64,000 bases of DNA from Botryosphaeria dothidea. Lineage: Eukaryota > Ascomycota > Dothideomycetes > Botryosphaeriales > Botryosphaeriaceae. The notes under the pieces are model-generated. The model did not search any database. It was not told where the DNA came from and saw only the letters and a program-made list of their open reading frames with translations. The stretch lies in NCBI GenBank assembly GCA_011503125.2, contig WWBZ02000008.1, positions 248,001 to 312,000 on the forward strand, read 5' to 3'. How positions within the stretch are numbered: the stretch's first letter is position 1; each line of letters starts with the position of its first letter. Made by a program: the position numbers and the translations under genes. Shown piece after piece: positions 9,698 to 19,485 of this stretch.

Positions 9698-10671
9698 GGT
9701 GGGCAGGACGGCGTGGCGGCGATGGTGTCGTGCAGGAGAAAAAGTGCAGAGAAGCGGTGCAGATTTGATTGGCTGAAATTCTCGCAAGAGACACTAAGCC
9801 TGATGTGCTGTGGATGAGTCAGCATCGCCCATGACACGCTCGCACCTCCGCCCGCGCGCTCCCGCGCCCGCTCCCTCTCCACTTCCACCATCACCCGTCG
9901 CACATGTCCATCGCATCCATCTCATTCATCTCTTTCCACAATATTACTCTCTTACTCTCGCTCTGCTCGCCCCATGTGAGCTTTCTCGGCTTCCCCCATC
10001 GCCTTGCGCACACCGTAACCGTTCCGGAAGCGTTGATTACGTGCGGGCTCGACAACGCAAGCAGGCCAGCTGGCCAGATTCTACTTGCCAGACGTGCTTT
10101 GTGCCCTCTGGTAGAAGAACTGGGGTCTGTAGGGTCTACATGGTAGTCCCGTTTGCGTCTCCAGTTCCCGGTCACGCTTCCAGGGACGGTGGGTGCGACG
10201 ACGTCTTGGAGAGTCAAGGCTGCTCGAAAAAGCCTGGGCGGGTGGGCATCACATGCACAACGTCCGTGGGATTGTGTTTCCCCTCCACTATTCTTTAAGC
10301 TCGTAACCGACGAAACGAGTTCGTGGTCATGGCTTCCCATAACCTCAATTCATTCTCCCTCTCCCTCCCCGTGTTGCTAAATGGCACCATAATGCTTTTT
10401 GTTTTTCTGAAAGCATTTCTAACCAATTAGCACTAGAGATTTACGTAGAGAACATGCCGATATTTGAAGTTTATTATTTTCATTAAAATTTTACTAAACT
10501 TGAAATATGAGTTTTACTTACTATAGCTTATAAGTATACCCTAGATAAGATTAAAGAATAACCAGTAATAAGTAGAGATGCGGATATTATAGTCCGTATG
10601 CCTCTCCGCCTGACTATCCTAAACTAAATGTCATTCCAGGACTTGAGAAAACAATTCCAACGTCCACCGTC
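9698..10671. other. intergenic region with an AT-rich island
   Basis: No supported gene. Roughly 10380-10660 is TA-rich and poor in CpG, unlike its GC-rich surroundings, and may be a small RIP-affected relic. It lies immediately upstream of the secreted-protein gene and may serve as its promoter. Confidence 0.45.
10211..10247. repeat. dispersed ~37-bp repeat, copy A
   Basis: GAGTCAAGGCTGCTCG followed by an A-rich bridge and GCCTGGGCGGGTGGG. It recurs with a few changes at 12152-12188, same orientation. Confidence 0.6.
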
Positions 10672-11292
10672 ATGGCACTTTCTACTTCCGCTCTGTTCCC
10701 GCTCATCCCATGGCTTCTACTTGTACTAAATGCCTCGTCTGTCTGTGGAGACGAGTACCGATACATCTTCACCTACGGCATAGACCCGGTCGTCTGCCAC
10801 GCCGGGATCTCGATATTCACCGATACTGTCTTCACGAGATCCTACCTCGTCTGGCTCCGATGGGTTGAGTGCGCCAGCTCCGGCGACCTCAACGGTCCAC
10901 GCCTCACCTACACGATCTCGGATGAGCAGAAGCCCTACAGCTACAGCATCCCGCTTGGCCAGTCGGGCGAGAACGAAGGGCAGTACGCCTACGAAATCGG
11001 CATCGACCAGGAGCAGGTGATCGCCGACTTCATCATTCCCGCGATGGTACCGCGGGTTAACATGGTCGTCGATAGCCAGGGTGTTCCTCAATGGTTTTGT
11101 GAGTACAGGCAAGGCGGGTTGCAGATCGCGCAGAACGACGGCTCCGCCGTCCCGCCGCGCGAACCTCCGCCGAATCCGGATCCTGGCCCGTCGGGGCAGG
11201 GAAGTTGTCCGTCGAGGGAGGCGCTCCTTGCAAGGATTGGAGTTTGGCTGCTTTGTCAAGCTAGTTGCACGGCAAAACCGAGGTATCCTTGA
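10672..11292 (+). CDS. small secreted protein of unknown function
   Basis: The 206-codon frame starts with a clear signal peptide: a hydrophobic core LIPWLLLVL and a likely cleavage near residue 26 (SSVCG|DEYRY). The mature part has no membrane segment and several Cys (VVCHAG, VECASS, WFCEYR, GSCPSR, LLCQASC). A proline-rich linker (PPREPPPNPDPGPSGQ) precedes the last 30 residues, which may instead be intronic or 3' UTR. The repeating Y/F-x pattern suggests a beta-rich fold. I do not recognise a family. Its position next to an AT-rich island is typical of, but does not prove, a secreted effector-like gene. Confidence 0.6.
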   Translation: MALSTSALFPLIPWLLLVLNASSVCGDEYRYIFTYGIDPVVCHAGISIFTDTVFTRSYLVWLRWVECASSGDLNGPRLTYTISDEQKPYSYSIPLGQSGENEGQYAYEIGIDQEQVIADFIIPAMVPRVNMVVDSQGVPQWFCEYRQGGLQIAQNDGSAVPPREPPPNPDPGPSGQGSCPSREALLARIGVWLLCQASCTAKPRYP

Positions 11293-11890
11293 TTTAAACA
11301 ACGTCAGGAAACCCCAGGGAACTATATTTAGATCAAGGCCCGTTCTAATTTTTGTTTACTGCTAAATAGTGATTGGAATCGAGATCAAGGCTCGGGCGAG
11401 TTGGACGTCTGGTAAGGAGGCATGCTAGTACGGGCCGGCGGGGCAGGACGACTGATCCAGGAGACTGAAATGCGCAGGAGATGAGCGAGTCGCAAGTCTG
11501 AGTCGCAACTTGCGGGGTGCGGGGTGCGGAGAAGCTGCTGGGAGAGGGGGAAAAAAGGGTCGTGCGCCCGGCCGCAAAAACAATTGTTCCGCATCGGGTC
11601 GTTCGGTCCTTCGGCTGGAGCCTCCGCAACTTCCGCCACCTCCACAACCTTCCCATCCACGTCGCGTCGCATCCATCTCCATCAGTCCAACGCGCTCTCT
11701 CCGCCAGTCCCCATCAAAGGCGCCCTTCCGCCGCCGTGCATCCACCACCTTCAACCCGGCCCGCCTGTACGCGCTCTCTCGTATTCCTACACGCGTCTTC
11801 TCTCCCTGGCAATGGCTGCGGATACCCGCCCGGGCAAGCGCTGCCGGCATCACACCCATCTTCTCATCGTAGCGGTTCGGTCAGGGTCGA

Positions 11891-12088
11891 TGCTGTGAAC
11901 GGCCCCATGGATCAGATCGTGACGGTTTAGGCGGGCTATCCTGCTGTGAACGGTCCCATCTGGCTCGTGGTTGTTTAGGCGGACTTGCTGTGAACTGCCC
12001 CACTCGCTGGGTCGTGACGGTTTAGGCGGTCTATTCCGTTGTGAACAGTCCCACTCGGCTTGTCGTGGCGGCTTAGGCGGGTACCTGA
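11891..12088. repeat. degenerate minisatellite, four ~50-bp units
   Basis: Units begin at about 11891, 11942, 11986 and 12037. Each starts with (T/C)G(C/T)TGTGAAC followed by GGTCCCA-like sequence, and ends with a variant of CGTGACGGTTTAGGCGG. Spacings are 51, 44 and 51 bp. Confidence 0.75.
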
Positions 12089-12151
12089 CTTTGAGCTCTA
12101 CTAACGCGAAGATCTGTGGGAGAGTGTGCTCCAGACGTGCATGTTCCGCTC

Positions 12152-12188
12152 GAGTCAAGGCTGCTCGGAAAGCCTGGGTGGGAGGGTT
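12152..12188. repeat. dispersed ~37-bp repeat, copy B
   Basis: Second copy of the element at 10211-10247: the first 16 bases are identical and the rest differs at a few positions. Confidence 0.6.
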
Positions 12189-12939
12189 TCTCGCGGCTAA
12201 TGCCCGAGGGTCACCTTTTACTCCGTATTGTTCCCATACACCTGGACCTGAGCGCTTCCGTTTTGAACGTAGTATTCCCACATCCGCTCCGAATTAGGAA
12301 CATTAGTCGCATTCTTGCATCATCTACGAGCGGGTCTTGCCAGAATGGAAAAACCCAGGGACTGATGAGCTACGTTCTCTTGGACCGCTGTGCCTACGGA
12401 ACAAAGGATCAATTTTCACCCTCACCGCTGTTCATGACAAAGCACAAATCAAGGTCCTCGTTCGCCTGTCTGTGGATATCAAACTCCGCATCTCCGGACA
12501 ACCTCACGAGAAGTCTTTCCACATCGATATCCCATCCACTTCAGGCCTGGTAATAAACTCGGATACACGAAGGATCTAGGACGTGGGCCTGTCGGCGGCT
12601 GTAACTCACGATGCTGGACTGTCAGCCTCTGGACAAGTGATACAAGCCACTTTTTCTCTTGAGAAGCCCGTCGACCTCGTCATGCCGCAGCTAAAAGCAG
12701 CCATCAGACCAGCCTCCCGTCCTGCTCAAGGCCTCCTCGACCTCTTTACTTCCTTGTCGTCTTCCCTCTGCTTTACATTGTACATTAGGCCTAGTAACTA
12801 CGCACGTGAAGGGTTGAAGCGTGTTTGTAACTGATTGAGCCGTGATGCATTGAATGAATCCCGGCAAAGACGGGCAGATGGCGGTGAGCCCCCACCGCAA
12901 TACAGCTCGGAGCCGTCCATACTCGTACGGAGAAGCTCA

Positions 12940-14322
12940 ATGCCCCGGTCTCCATCCGCGTTCAGTGATCATCCCTCCTTGCTGGTGCAAGAAACGCCAT
13001 CAGGTAGCCCAGGTCTACTTCCAATTTCGAAGAACCCTAAATACCAGGACGAACTTGCCATAGGGATTGGCTTGTGGGCTGCTCGAGCCGTTGATGCCAA
13101 CATCATCGCTTATCAAGATGCCCGCATTGAGCCCTTGATTGCGGAAATAGGCCGCTGTGCCCGTGCCGGCGACATTGCCGCGTCCATAGCCGCACGCGCA
13201 CGTTGTTCGGCGAACCTCTTCTTTAGCAATGATGTCGAGGATGCCCGTTCCGACGAGTACGAAATCGACCAAGACGGCGCGGCTCAAGTCTACATTCGAG
13301 ATCTTGAGCGACTTCTGGTCTGGATTTTGAACAACTCCCGCTTGGGTGATTTGACACTGTGGGCGGAGTTTTTGAAGCTGGGCGCTGCAGCCCGTGCTGC
13401 TGTAGCAAGGCCTGAGGTCCATAAGGAGTACAACGCCCGGAAACGATTTTGTATCGGCTGGGCGGCCGTTGCAATTGGTCTGGAAAGGAGGAGTCCAGCC
13501 TTGAGACACTATTCTGAAAATGTGCGAAAGCACTTCCGCGTTGATGGCAAAGCAGCCCATATTCCCGACCGTGTAGCCAGCCTAGAGCCAGAGCACCGCG
13601 AAGCCTTGCGCGGCGTCCCCATTTGGCTGGATCCCAATGACGATGACTTCGCTCATCTCGTGGAGACCGAGTACACAAGCATGGTCACCAGCTCCATGAA
13701 CGAAGCCGAATTCTCCGTCTACGCCCTGTCCACCCTCCTTAAGAATGAACGGCGCAACCCATACTACATCTCCAAGGAAAGTGATCAATGTTTGCTCCCG
13801 GAGAGGCTCGTCCAGCCCGTGAATAAGCCAGACGGACATCTGTGGATAGCCCCACCCGCTGTCAGCGGCCCGTCCAACTACTCGTGGGACATCCGTCCAG
13901 ACTGCGCCTACTGGATCTCCCTGCGCGCGTTGCGCCACGGTTTCCGGCACAAGGGCAGGGAGCACGCCGCCGTGTTGCAAAAGCGCCTAACCTGCCCCTA
14001 CTTCACACTCGAGTTCAAGAAGGACTCGGACAAGAACATCTCGCGCGCCCACCACCAGGTCGCCATCGCCGCATGCATCGCCGTCTACAACCGCTGGGAA
14101 CTAAAGCGCAGCGCCGTCACCGAGTGGACTCAGCGCCACCGCGACCAGCTGGGCCACTACTGCCTGACCTTCACCAGCAGCGTGTGGGACGTATGGCACG
14201 TGACTCCCAAAACGTTCGAAAACTGGTCGGGCTGTCGCATGTGCCATCTTTACTCGGGCGATTGTACCACTCGCGAAAGCGTCGTCCAGCTCATCCGCTG
14301 GATTAACGAAATCCACTACTGA
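12940..14322 (+). CDS. PD-(D/E)XK-like protein, DUF7924-related
   Basis: A single exon of 460 residues from the first in-frame ATG. The open frame continues 35 codons upstream without an ATG, so an upstream exon is possible. The C-terminal third has the layout of a restriction-endonuclease-like fold: RPDCAYWIS at ~residue 317, then CPYFTLEFKKD at ~355 (the E-x-K position), then a helix with HHQVAIAACIAVYNRWEL, as in the fungal DUF7924 family. The N-terminal part is helical with a Ser/Pro-rich start. The function is unknown; the D...ExK residues look intact, so nuclease-type catalysis is possible but inferred. A related but clearly different gene lies at 30.0-32.0 kb and a nuclease-like relic at 9.2 kb. 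Confidence 0.65.
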   Translation: MPRSPSAFSDHPSLLVQETPSGSPGLLPISKNPKYQDELAIGIGLWAARAVDANIIAYQDARIEPLIAEIGRCARAGDIAASIAARARCSANLFFSNDVEDARSDEYEIDQDGAAQVYIRDLERLLVWILNNSRLGDLTLWAEFLKLGAAARAAVARPEVHKEYNARKRFCIGWAAVAIGLERRSPALRHYSENVRKHFRVDGKAAHIPDRVASLEPEHREALRGVPIWLDPNDDDFAHLVETEYTSMVTSSMNEAEFSVYALSTLLKNERRNPYYISKESDQCLLPERLVQPVNKPDGHLWIAPPAVSGPSNYSWDIRPDCAYWISLRALRHGFRHKGREHAAVLQKRLTCPYFTLEFKKDSDKNISRAHHQVAIAACIAVYNRWELKRSAVTEWTQRHRDQLGHYCLTFTSSVWDVWHVTPKTFENWSGCRMCHLYSGDCTTRESVVQLIRWINEIHY

Positions 14323-15918
14323 GGTCTGACGGTCCATGCTCCTGGCTGCAAGGAGGATATTTACGCCAGAACCTGTTCGGATGGCGATGCTGATGACGCT
14401 GATGTTAGCATGCTGCGGACTGCTGGGGACGATTGATGATTTTCTGATATCATGACCGCGACTTTTGGATCTGTGGGATTCGCTTGCCACGCGCTGCCTC
14501 TTGACGGAGCGTGGGTGCTGCCAGAGTGCTGGAAAGGGAGGGAAAATGGATGATATGCGTGAGAGGCGCCTGGGAGCGTGACGGGCGTTTTTTGCGGGAG
14601 GTGGACGCGTTTGTCTATCTATAGGTGTAACCGGACTTGCGTACGGATGAGTGCTTCCGCACTCCCTACACTTGAGCTCTTGCGCTTGGAAATGCCATCG
14701 ACTCGGCCTCGCACCGCTTCCTGCCGTCACGTCGCTGCCGAAAAGCCGGTGCCCAAGAAGATGGAACAGGGTATTAACCTGTGCTCACGTCGACATTGCC
14801 CGTTCTCGAGCGTCCTTCTCGGTCAACGGCGCAAAAGCTATATCCGTTTCCATATGTCCAGCACATCGATGGGGCCTCGCAGGAGTCTTAGTGCTTCATC
14901 TCCGTAGCTGTTCGGGTTAGAGGTATATCGCAAGACGTTTAGGTGGTAGGCCAACTGTCCTCGCAGGAACCGCTTCTTACCAGATAACAGCTGTGATTAG
15001 CCGCTCTCAGCTACAACTTTATTGCGAAGGCAGAAGTTAAAGCTGATGTAAATTTAGCCCTGAAAACCTTGCACATAACTGTGAGAACCTTAAGCTTGAC
15101 CAACCGGAAATACGGACACGTAGGTTCATGTTTTAGGATATCTTAGCCTGTCTAATGTCGGGTCGCGCTGCATTAGGGCACGAATAACCAAGTTCCTTAC
15201 CGCATTCCGACCCGAAAGTGAAACTATGTGACCTCTGCTGTGCACCTTGAATAGCTCGACTGCGGAGCTTTACCGAGCTTTCTGCTTGACTACTGAATAG
15301 CAACATAATCAGGTTCTCCTATAGCCATATCAAGGTCTTTAAGCAGAGCCACAAGCTGCGTGGATTTCATGCCTCGTATTCTCGTCGCTCATCGGTTTGG
15401 CGACGCATCTCTCACAAGACGTTTTGTCAAGTTAGACCAGTGACGTGGACATGGCCTACCACGACATACTGGACCGGGGTTTCCGGAGACTACGCAGTTA
15501 AGGTTTAGCTCCCGCCGCGACCCAGACGGAGGGTCCTTCAAAGCGATAAGATAGGCCTAGTCGGCTTCGACCGTGGTGTCAATGCGGCGGTGCTGAAAAG
15601 TTTATCGTTGCCCGTACCGCGAGGAGGTCCGAGCACGATCTTCTAGATGAAGGAATGTTGGAAAGGAAAATTCAGCCGCTCAACCGCCGGCGTGTCGCCC
15701 TCTGAACCTTACTCAGGTGGCAGAGTGACATTTTGTGAGGCAACACAGAAACACGAGTGACAGACCATTGTGGGCTCATAACTGGGGTATATAAGAAAAT
15801 GCTCGAGCGTTGCTGCTTGGTGAAGCCATAGTTGTCGACCACCCTTCCATTTGTTGCCTTGTATTTGCAAACGCATCTTTCCGATTGTGCTGTCCATTCC
15901 TGCGATTACAAAAAAAAA
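14323..15918. other. long intergenic region upstream of the P450 gene
   Basis: Nothing recognisable is encoded between the DUF7924-like gene and the P450. Two GATA motifs lie near 15545. The last ~130 bp contain the P450 TATA box and an A9 tract directly before its ATG. The open frames between 14578 and 14920 look like chance in GC-rich DNA. Confidence 0.45.
15788..15795 (+). promoter_or_regulatory. TATA box of the P450 gene
   Basis: TATATAAG, about 125 bp upstream of the P450 ATG, a usual distance for a fungal TATA element with a short leader. Confidence 0.4.
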
Positions 15919-17780
15919 ATGTTCAAGCTCGCCATTGCCGCGGCTTTGCTTCTATGCACTGCCGTCGTTCGAGTATGGAGGGCAGCGCGGTCACCTCTCT
16001 CCAAGATTCCCGGTCCGTGGTACGCACCATATACTACCATGCATCTCCGCTACGGCTTTGCGACCGGAAAGGTCTGGAAGACCGTTGAGAAAGCCCACGC
16101 CAAGTACGGGCCCATCGTCCGCCTTGGTCCGCGGCAAATCTGGATTGCAGACAAGACGGCGATGCAGCAGATACTCTCCGCCATAGATCTGCCCAAGGTC
16201 ACCATGTACGCCGAGATCTCTCGCGACCGATCCAGCCCCGGTCTCTTTGGCGAAATGTAAGTGACCAGCAGCCTCGCAGTAAATTGTAGTGTCTGACCAG
16301 CAGCAGCCGCCCCGAGCCCCACAAGCGCCTGAAGCGCTTTCTTTCTCCTGCCTTTACTGTGAGCGCCGTCGATAAGCTCGAGACGTTCTTCTCGAGGAGC
16401 ATCAGCGATCTTATCTGCAAGTATGAGGGAGTTCTCTCGAACAAGGAGGCTGATCCCCAGGGTCCCGTCATCGATCTTATGGATGACCTGCACAACGTGG
16501 CGCTGGACATGTGAGTTACGTTATTCGAAAGTTGACATCATGGTGCTGATTACATCACGCAGCATGGGCGAATGCTCATTTGGCAATGGCTTTGGGCAGA
16601 CGAACCCCACGAAGGTCGTTGAACAAGGAGCTGACGAGAAGATCTGGAAGATGATTCCGGTCTCTATTTTCAACGGCATGAGGAAGAGATACCAGGTATG
16701 CGGAAGTGAATCTCTCGATCATCCACCGCTAACCTCTCGAAAGAACGTCTACGTCAAGAGGTTTCTTCGCAGGTTTGGATTCGAACTTCAATTTGACTGG
16801 CCCAAGGAAATGGTGACTGTAAGCGAAAAAACGTCTCCCCTGCATACCCGCACGCACATCTAACAGAACAAAAGGCGATCGACACTGTAGTGCAAAAGCG
16901 CAAGAACAAGCCTGAGACGGGCCGACCCGACGTCCTCCAGCATTTCATCGACGAGGGCGCAAGACCCGACACCGGCGTCCGCATGAACACCAAAGACATC
17001 GTCGACCAGATGTCCGAGCTGCTCCTCGCCGGCTCCGAAACGACGTCGGGCACGATCGCGTGCCTCTTCCTCGAGCTCGTGCAGAACCCGGACGTCAAGG
17101 CGAAACTGCTCCAGTCGCTCCCCGTCCTCGGACCCGACGACCCCATCATCGACGGCAAGACGGTCCGGACGGACGCCACGTTCGCGTACCTCGACGCGTG
17201 CATCAAGGAGAACCTGCGCATGCACCCCATCGCGTCGGAGATGGGGCGGCGCACGGGCAGGCAGTGGGTCGACCTGATGGGATACGCCCTCCCCCCCGGC
17301 ACCGTCGTCTCAGCCTCGTACCGCGACCTGCACCGCAACCCGGACTGCTGGCCCGAGCCCGACCGGTTCTGGCCCGAACGCTGGCTCGAGGCCCGAGACG
17401 GCGCGCCGGAGCCCGAGTAAGTTTCCTCCCCTCGGCCCTGGAATAGCAAATGCAAGATTAGGTTGGGGCGCAGTGGACTAATCGACAACGCGTGCAGCAT
17501 GAAAGCTTATTACCCCTTCTCCGCGGGCGCTCACTCGTGCATCGGGATCAAGTAAGTTTTCCCTGGCGGCTTTGGGAGTGTTCGGCGGCGCGCTAACGAG
17601 TCGTGTGTCTTTGTTTCCAGCTTCTCGTGGGCCGAAATGCGCATGGTCGCCGCCAACCTGTTCTCGCGCTACGACTTCGACGACGTGCCGGCGCAGAGCA
17701 TCGACTACCGCCAGTACATCACTATGCAGTTCAAGGACGGCAGCTGGAAGGTGCGGCTGCGGTCGCGCAGCCAGAATTAG
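15919..17780 (+). CDS. cytochrome P450 monooxygenase
   Basis: The seven-exon model (15919-16256, 16307-16510, 16563-16695, 16744-16818, 16875-17416, 17498-17551, 17621-17780) gives 501 residues. It has an N-terminal membrane anchor (LAIAAALLLCTAVVRVW), the proline hinge KIPGPWYAPYT, the I-helix LLLAGSETTSGT, the K-helix E-x-x-R in CIKENLRMHP, a PERF-like WPEPDRFWPERW, and the heme ligand loop FSAGAHSCIG. All conserved elements are present, so the enzyme should be active at the ER membrane with a P450 reductase. Overall it resembles fungal cluster P450s of the benzoate-hydroxylase/pisatin-demethylase kind; the substrate cannot be read from sequence. It lies 325 bp upstream of, and in line with, a flavin oxidoreductase gene. 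Confidence 0.92.
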
Positions 17781-18105
17781 AAGCATCATGTCGAAACGTC
17801 TTTTGCATTTTCGTATCGCTGGCTTGGGTGCATTTTAGACTTTGGCGTTGTGTGGTGCACGGCGCATCGCTGGGCCGGAGTTGGGTAGACTTGCTTTGAT
17901 AGGGCGAAATAGACGAGCGACGACGGGCTGGGCGAATGGCATTGCACGGCTTTCGGTCGCCGGTTATCGTGGTTCCACCTGCGCTGCTCGTGTCCAGGTC
18001 CAGTACTTGAGTCCCGACGTGTCCTCATCTCACATCCCATCGCCACTCCGGAAGCCAACTCTCACTCCAGCAGCAGCATTGAACCTTGCACCGCCACGAC
18101 CAACC
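17781..18105. other. short intergenic region between P450 and OYE genes
   Basis: 325 bp separating two same-strand genes; it must hold the P450 terminator and the oxidoreductase promoter. No motif stands out. Confidence 0.5.
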
Positions 18106-19467
18106 ATGGGCTCAGCTAGTCCCGCAGGCGCAGAGGCTCTCTCCGAACCGCTTTCATTCCCAGCTTCGGGCAGGGTGGCTCCGAATCGTTTTCTCAAGGG
18201 CGCCATGTCGGAACGCCTTGCGTCGTGGAGCGCAGCACCCGAGAGAAGGGGAATACCGTCGCCGGAGCTGGTCAACCTTTACCGTACGTGGGCGGAAGGG
18301 CAGGTCGGTGTTCTGATCACGGGAAACGTGATGGTCGATCCGGCGCATGTGGAGGCCCTCGGAAACACGGCTGTGCCTTTGGGATCCCCCACCGAAGGCG
18401 AGCGCTTTGAAGCCTTTCAAAAACTGGCAGCTGCTGGCAAGAGTGGCGGGAGCTTGATGCTCGCGCAAATCAGCCATCCGGGAAGACAATGCGACGAGCG
18501 TATCCAGAGCCATCCAGTCTCTGCAAGTGACGTTCAGCTCCAAGTTGGTCCAGCGCTGATGTCGTTTCCGGCGTGATGGCTAATTTTCTCTAATTAGGGC
18601 AAAGTCATGGGCATCACTTTCGCCAAACCGCGCCCAGCATTGCCTGCGGAGATCGAGGGGATCGTTCAGAAATTCGCTTACACAGCCGAGTATCTTGAGC
18701 GGGCAGGTTTTGACGGGATCGAAGTCCACGCTGCGCATGGATATCTCGTGGCCCAATTTCTCTCGTTGACTACCAACAACCGAGCGGATCAGTACGGCGG
18801 TAGCCTCGAGAACCGTGCAAGACTGCTCACCGAAATTATCCAGGAAATTCGCCAGAGGACTTCGAAAACTTTTATCGTTGGCGTCAAACTCAACAGCGTC
18901 GAGTTTCAGGAGAGCGGCCTACAACCTGCCGAGGCTCGGGAGCTGTGCCGCTTGCTGGAGAGCCTGAGCGTAGACTTCATTGAACTCTCCGGTGGGACTT
19001 ACGAATCAGTGGGCTTCATCCATAAGAAAGAGTCCACAAGAAAGCGTGAGGCCTATTTTATCGAGTTTGCCGAGCAAATCGTCCCCGCAATCACCAACAC
19101 CAGGGTTTATATTACTGGCGGGTTTAGATCAGTATCGGCTATGGCGAGCGCGCTGAACACAGTGGATGGCGTCGGAATCGGGCGCCCTCTATGCCACGAA
19201 CCGCATCTCTGTCGAAATATCCTATCTGGGAAGATTGCAGGCGCAGCCGACATCAAGCTGGACCAGAATAACGTGCAGCTCACGAACGCGGCGGCACTCA
19301 TGCAGATGTGGCGACAGGGCAAGGGGCAGGAGTCTTGGGACCTGACCGACGAGCAGCATGTGCGCAGCCTGATGCAGGCTCTCGCGATCTACCGGAAGAC
19401 GTTCGAGGCCGACGACTTCATGGACGGCGAGCACGACTTCCGGGCGGCAATCATGAGCAAGCTGTAG
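18106..19467 (+). CDS. NADH:flavin oxidoreductase / Old Yellow Enzyme family protein
   Basis: Two exons (18106-18543, 18598-19467) give 435 residues. The frame resumes at GKVMGITFAKPRPA, a typical OYE junction. Family signatures of the FMN-binding TIM barrel are clear: APNRFLKGAMSE near the N-terminus, GVLITGNVMVD, LAQISHPGRQ, the active-site loop GIEVHAAHGYLVAQFLS, TTNNRADQYGGSLENRARLL, and the phosphate-binding ITGGFRS...GVGIGRPL. These enzymes reduce activated C=C bonds with NAD(P)H through FMN. It is transcribed with the P450 upstream and converges with a CoA ligase 18 bp downstream, so a shared pathway is likely but unproven. Confidence 0.92.
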
Positions 19468-19485
19468 AATAAACTCTCTTCCGTC

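Larger units (their letters stand above)
11293..12939. other. GC-rich region without a clear gene; contains a minisatellite
   Basis: Several overlapping open frames exist on both strands around 11500-11900, as expected in GC-rich DNA; none looks like a conserved protein. A short plus-strand stretch (12337-12579) reads somewhat protein-like (RLSVDIKLRISGQPHEKSF) but has no recognisable family. It may be an upstream exon or a relic. Confidence 0.4.

Noticed and set aside
11425..11930. Overlapping open frames in three registers
   Set aside because: All of similar length and Arg/Ser/Pro-rich composition; no frame stands out as coding.
12835..12939. N-terminal extension of the DUF7924-like protein
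   Set aside because: It would start at TTG. No ATG precedes the one at 12940 in this frame, so I used the ATG; an upstream exon remains possible.
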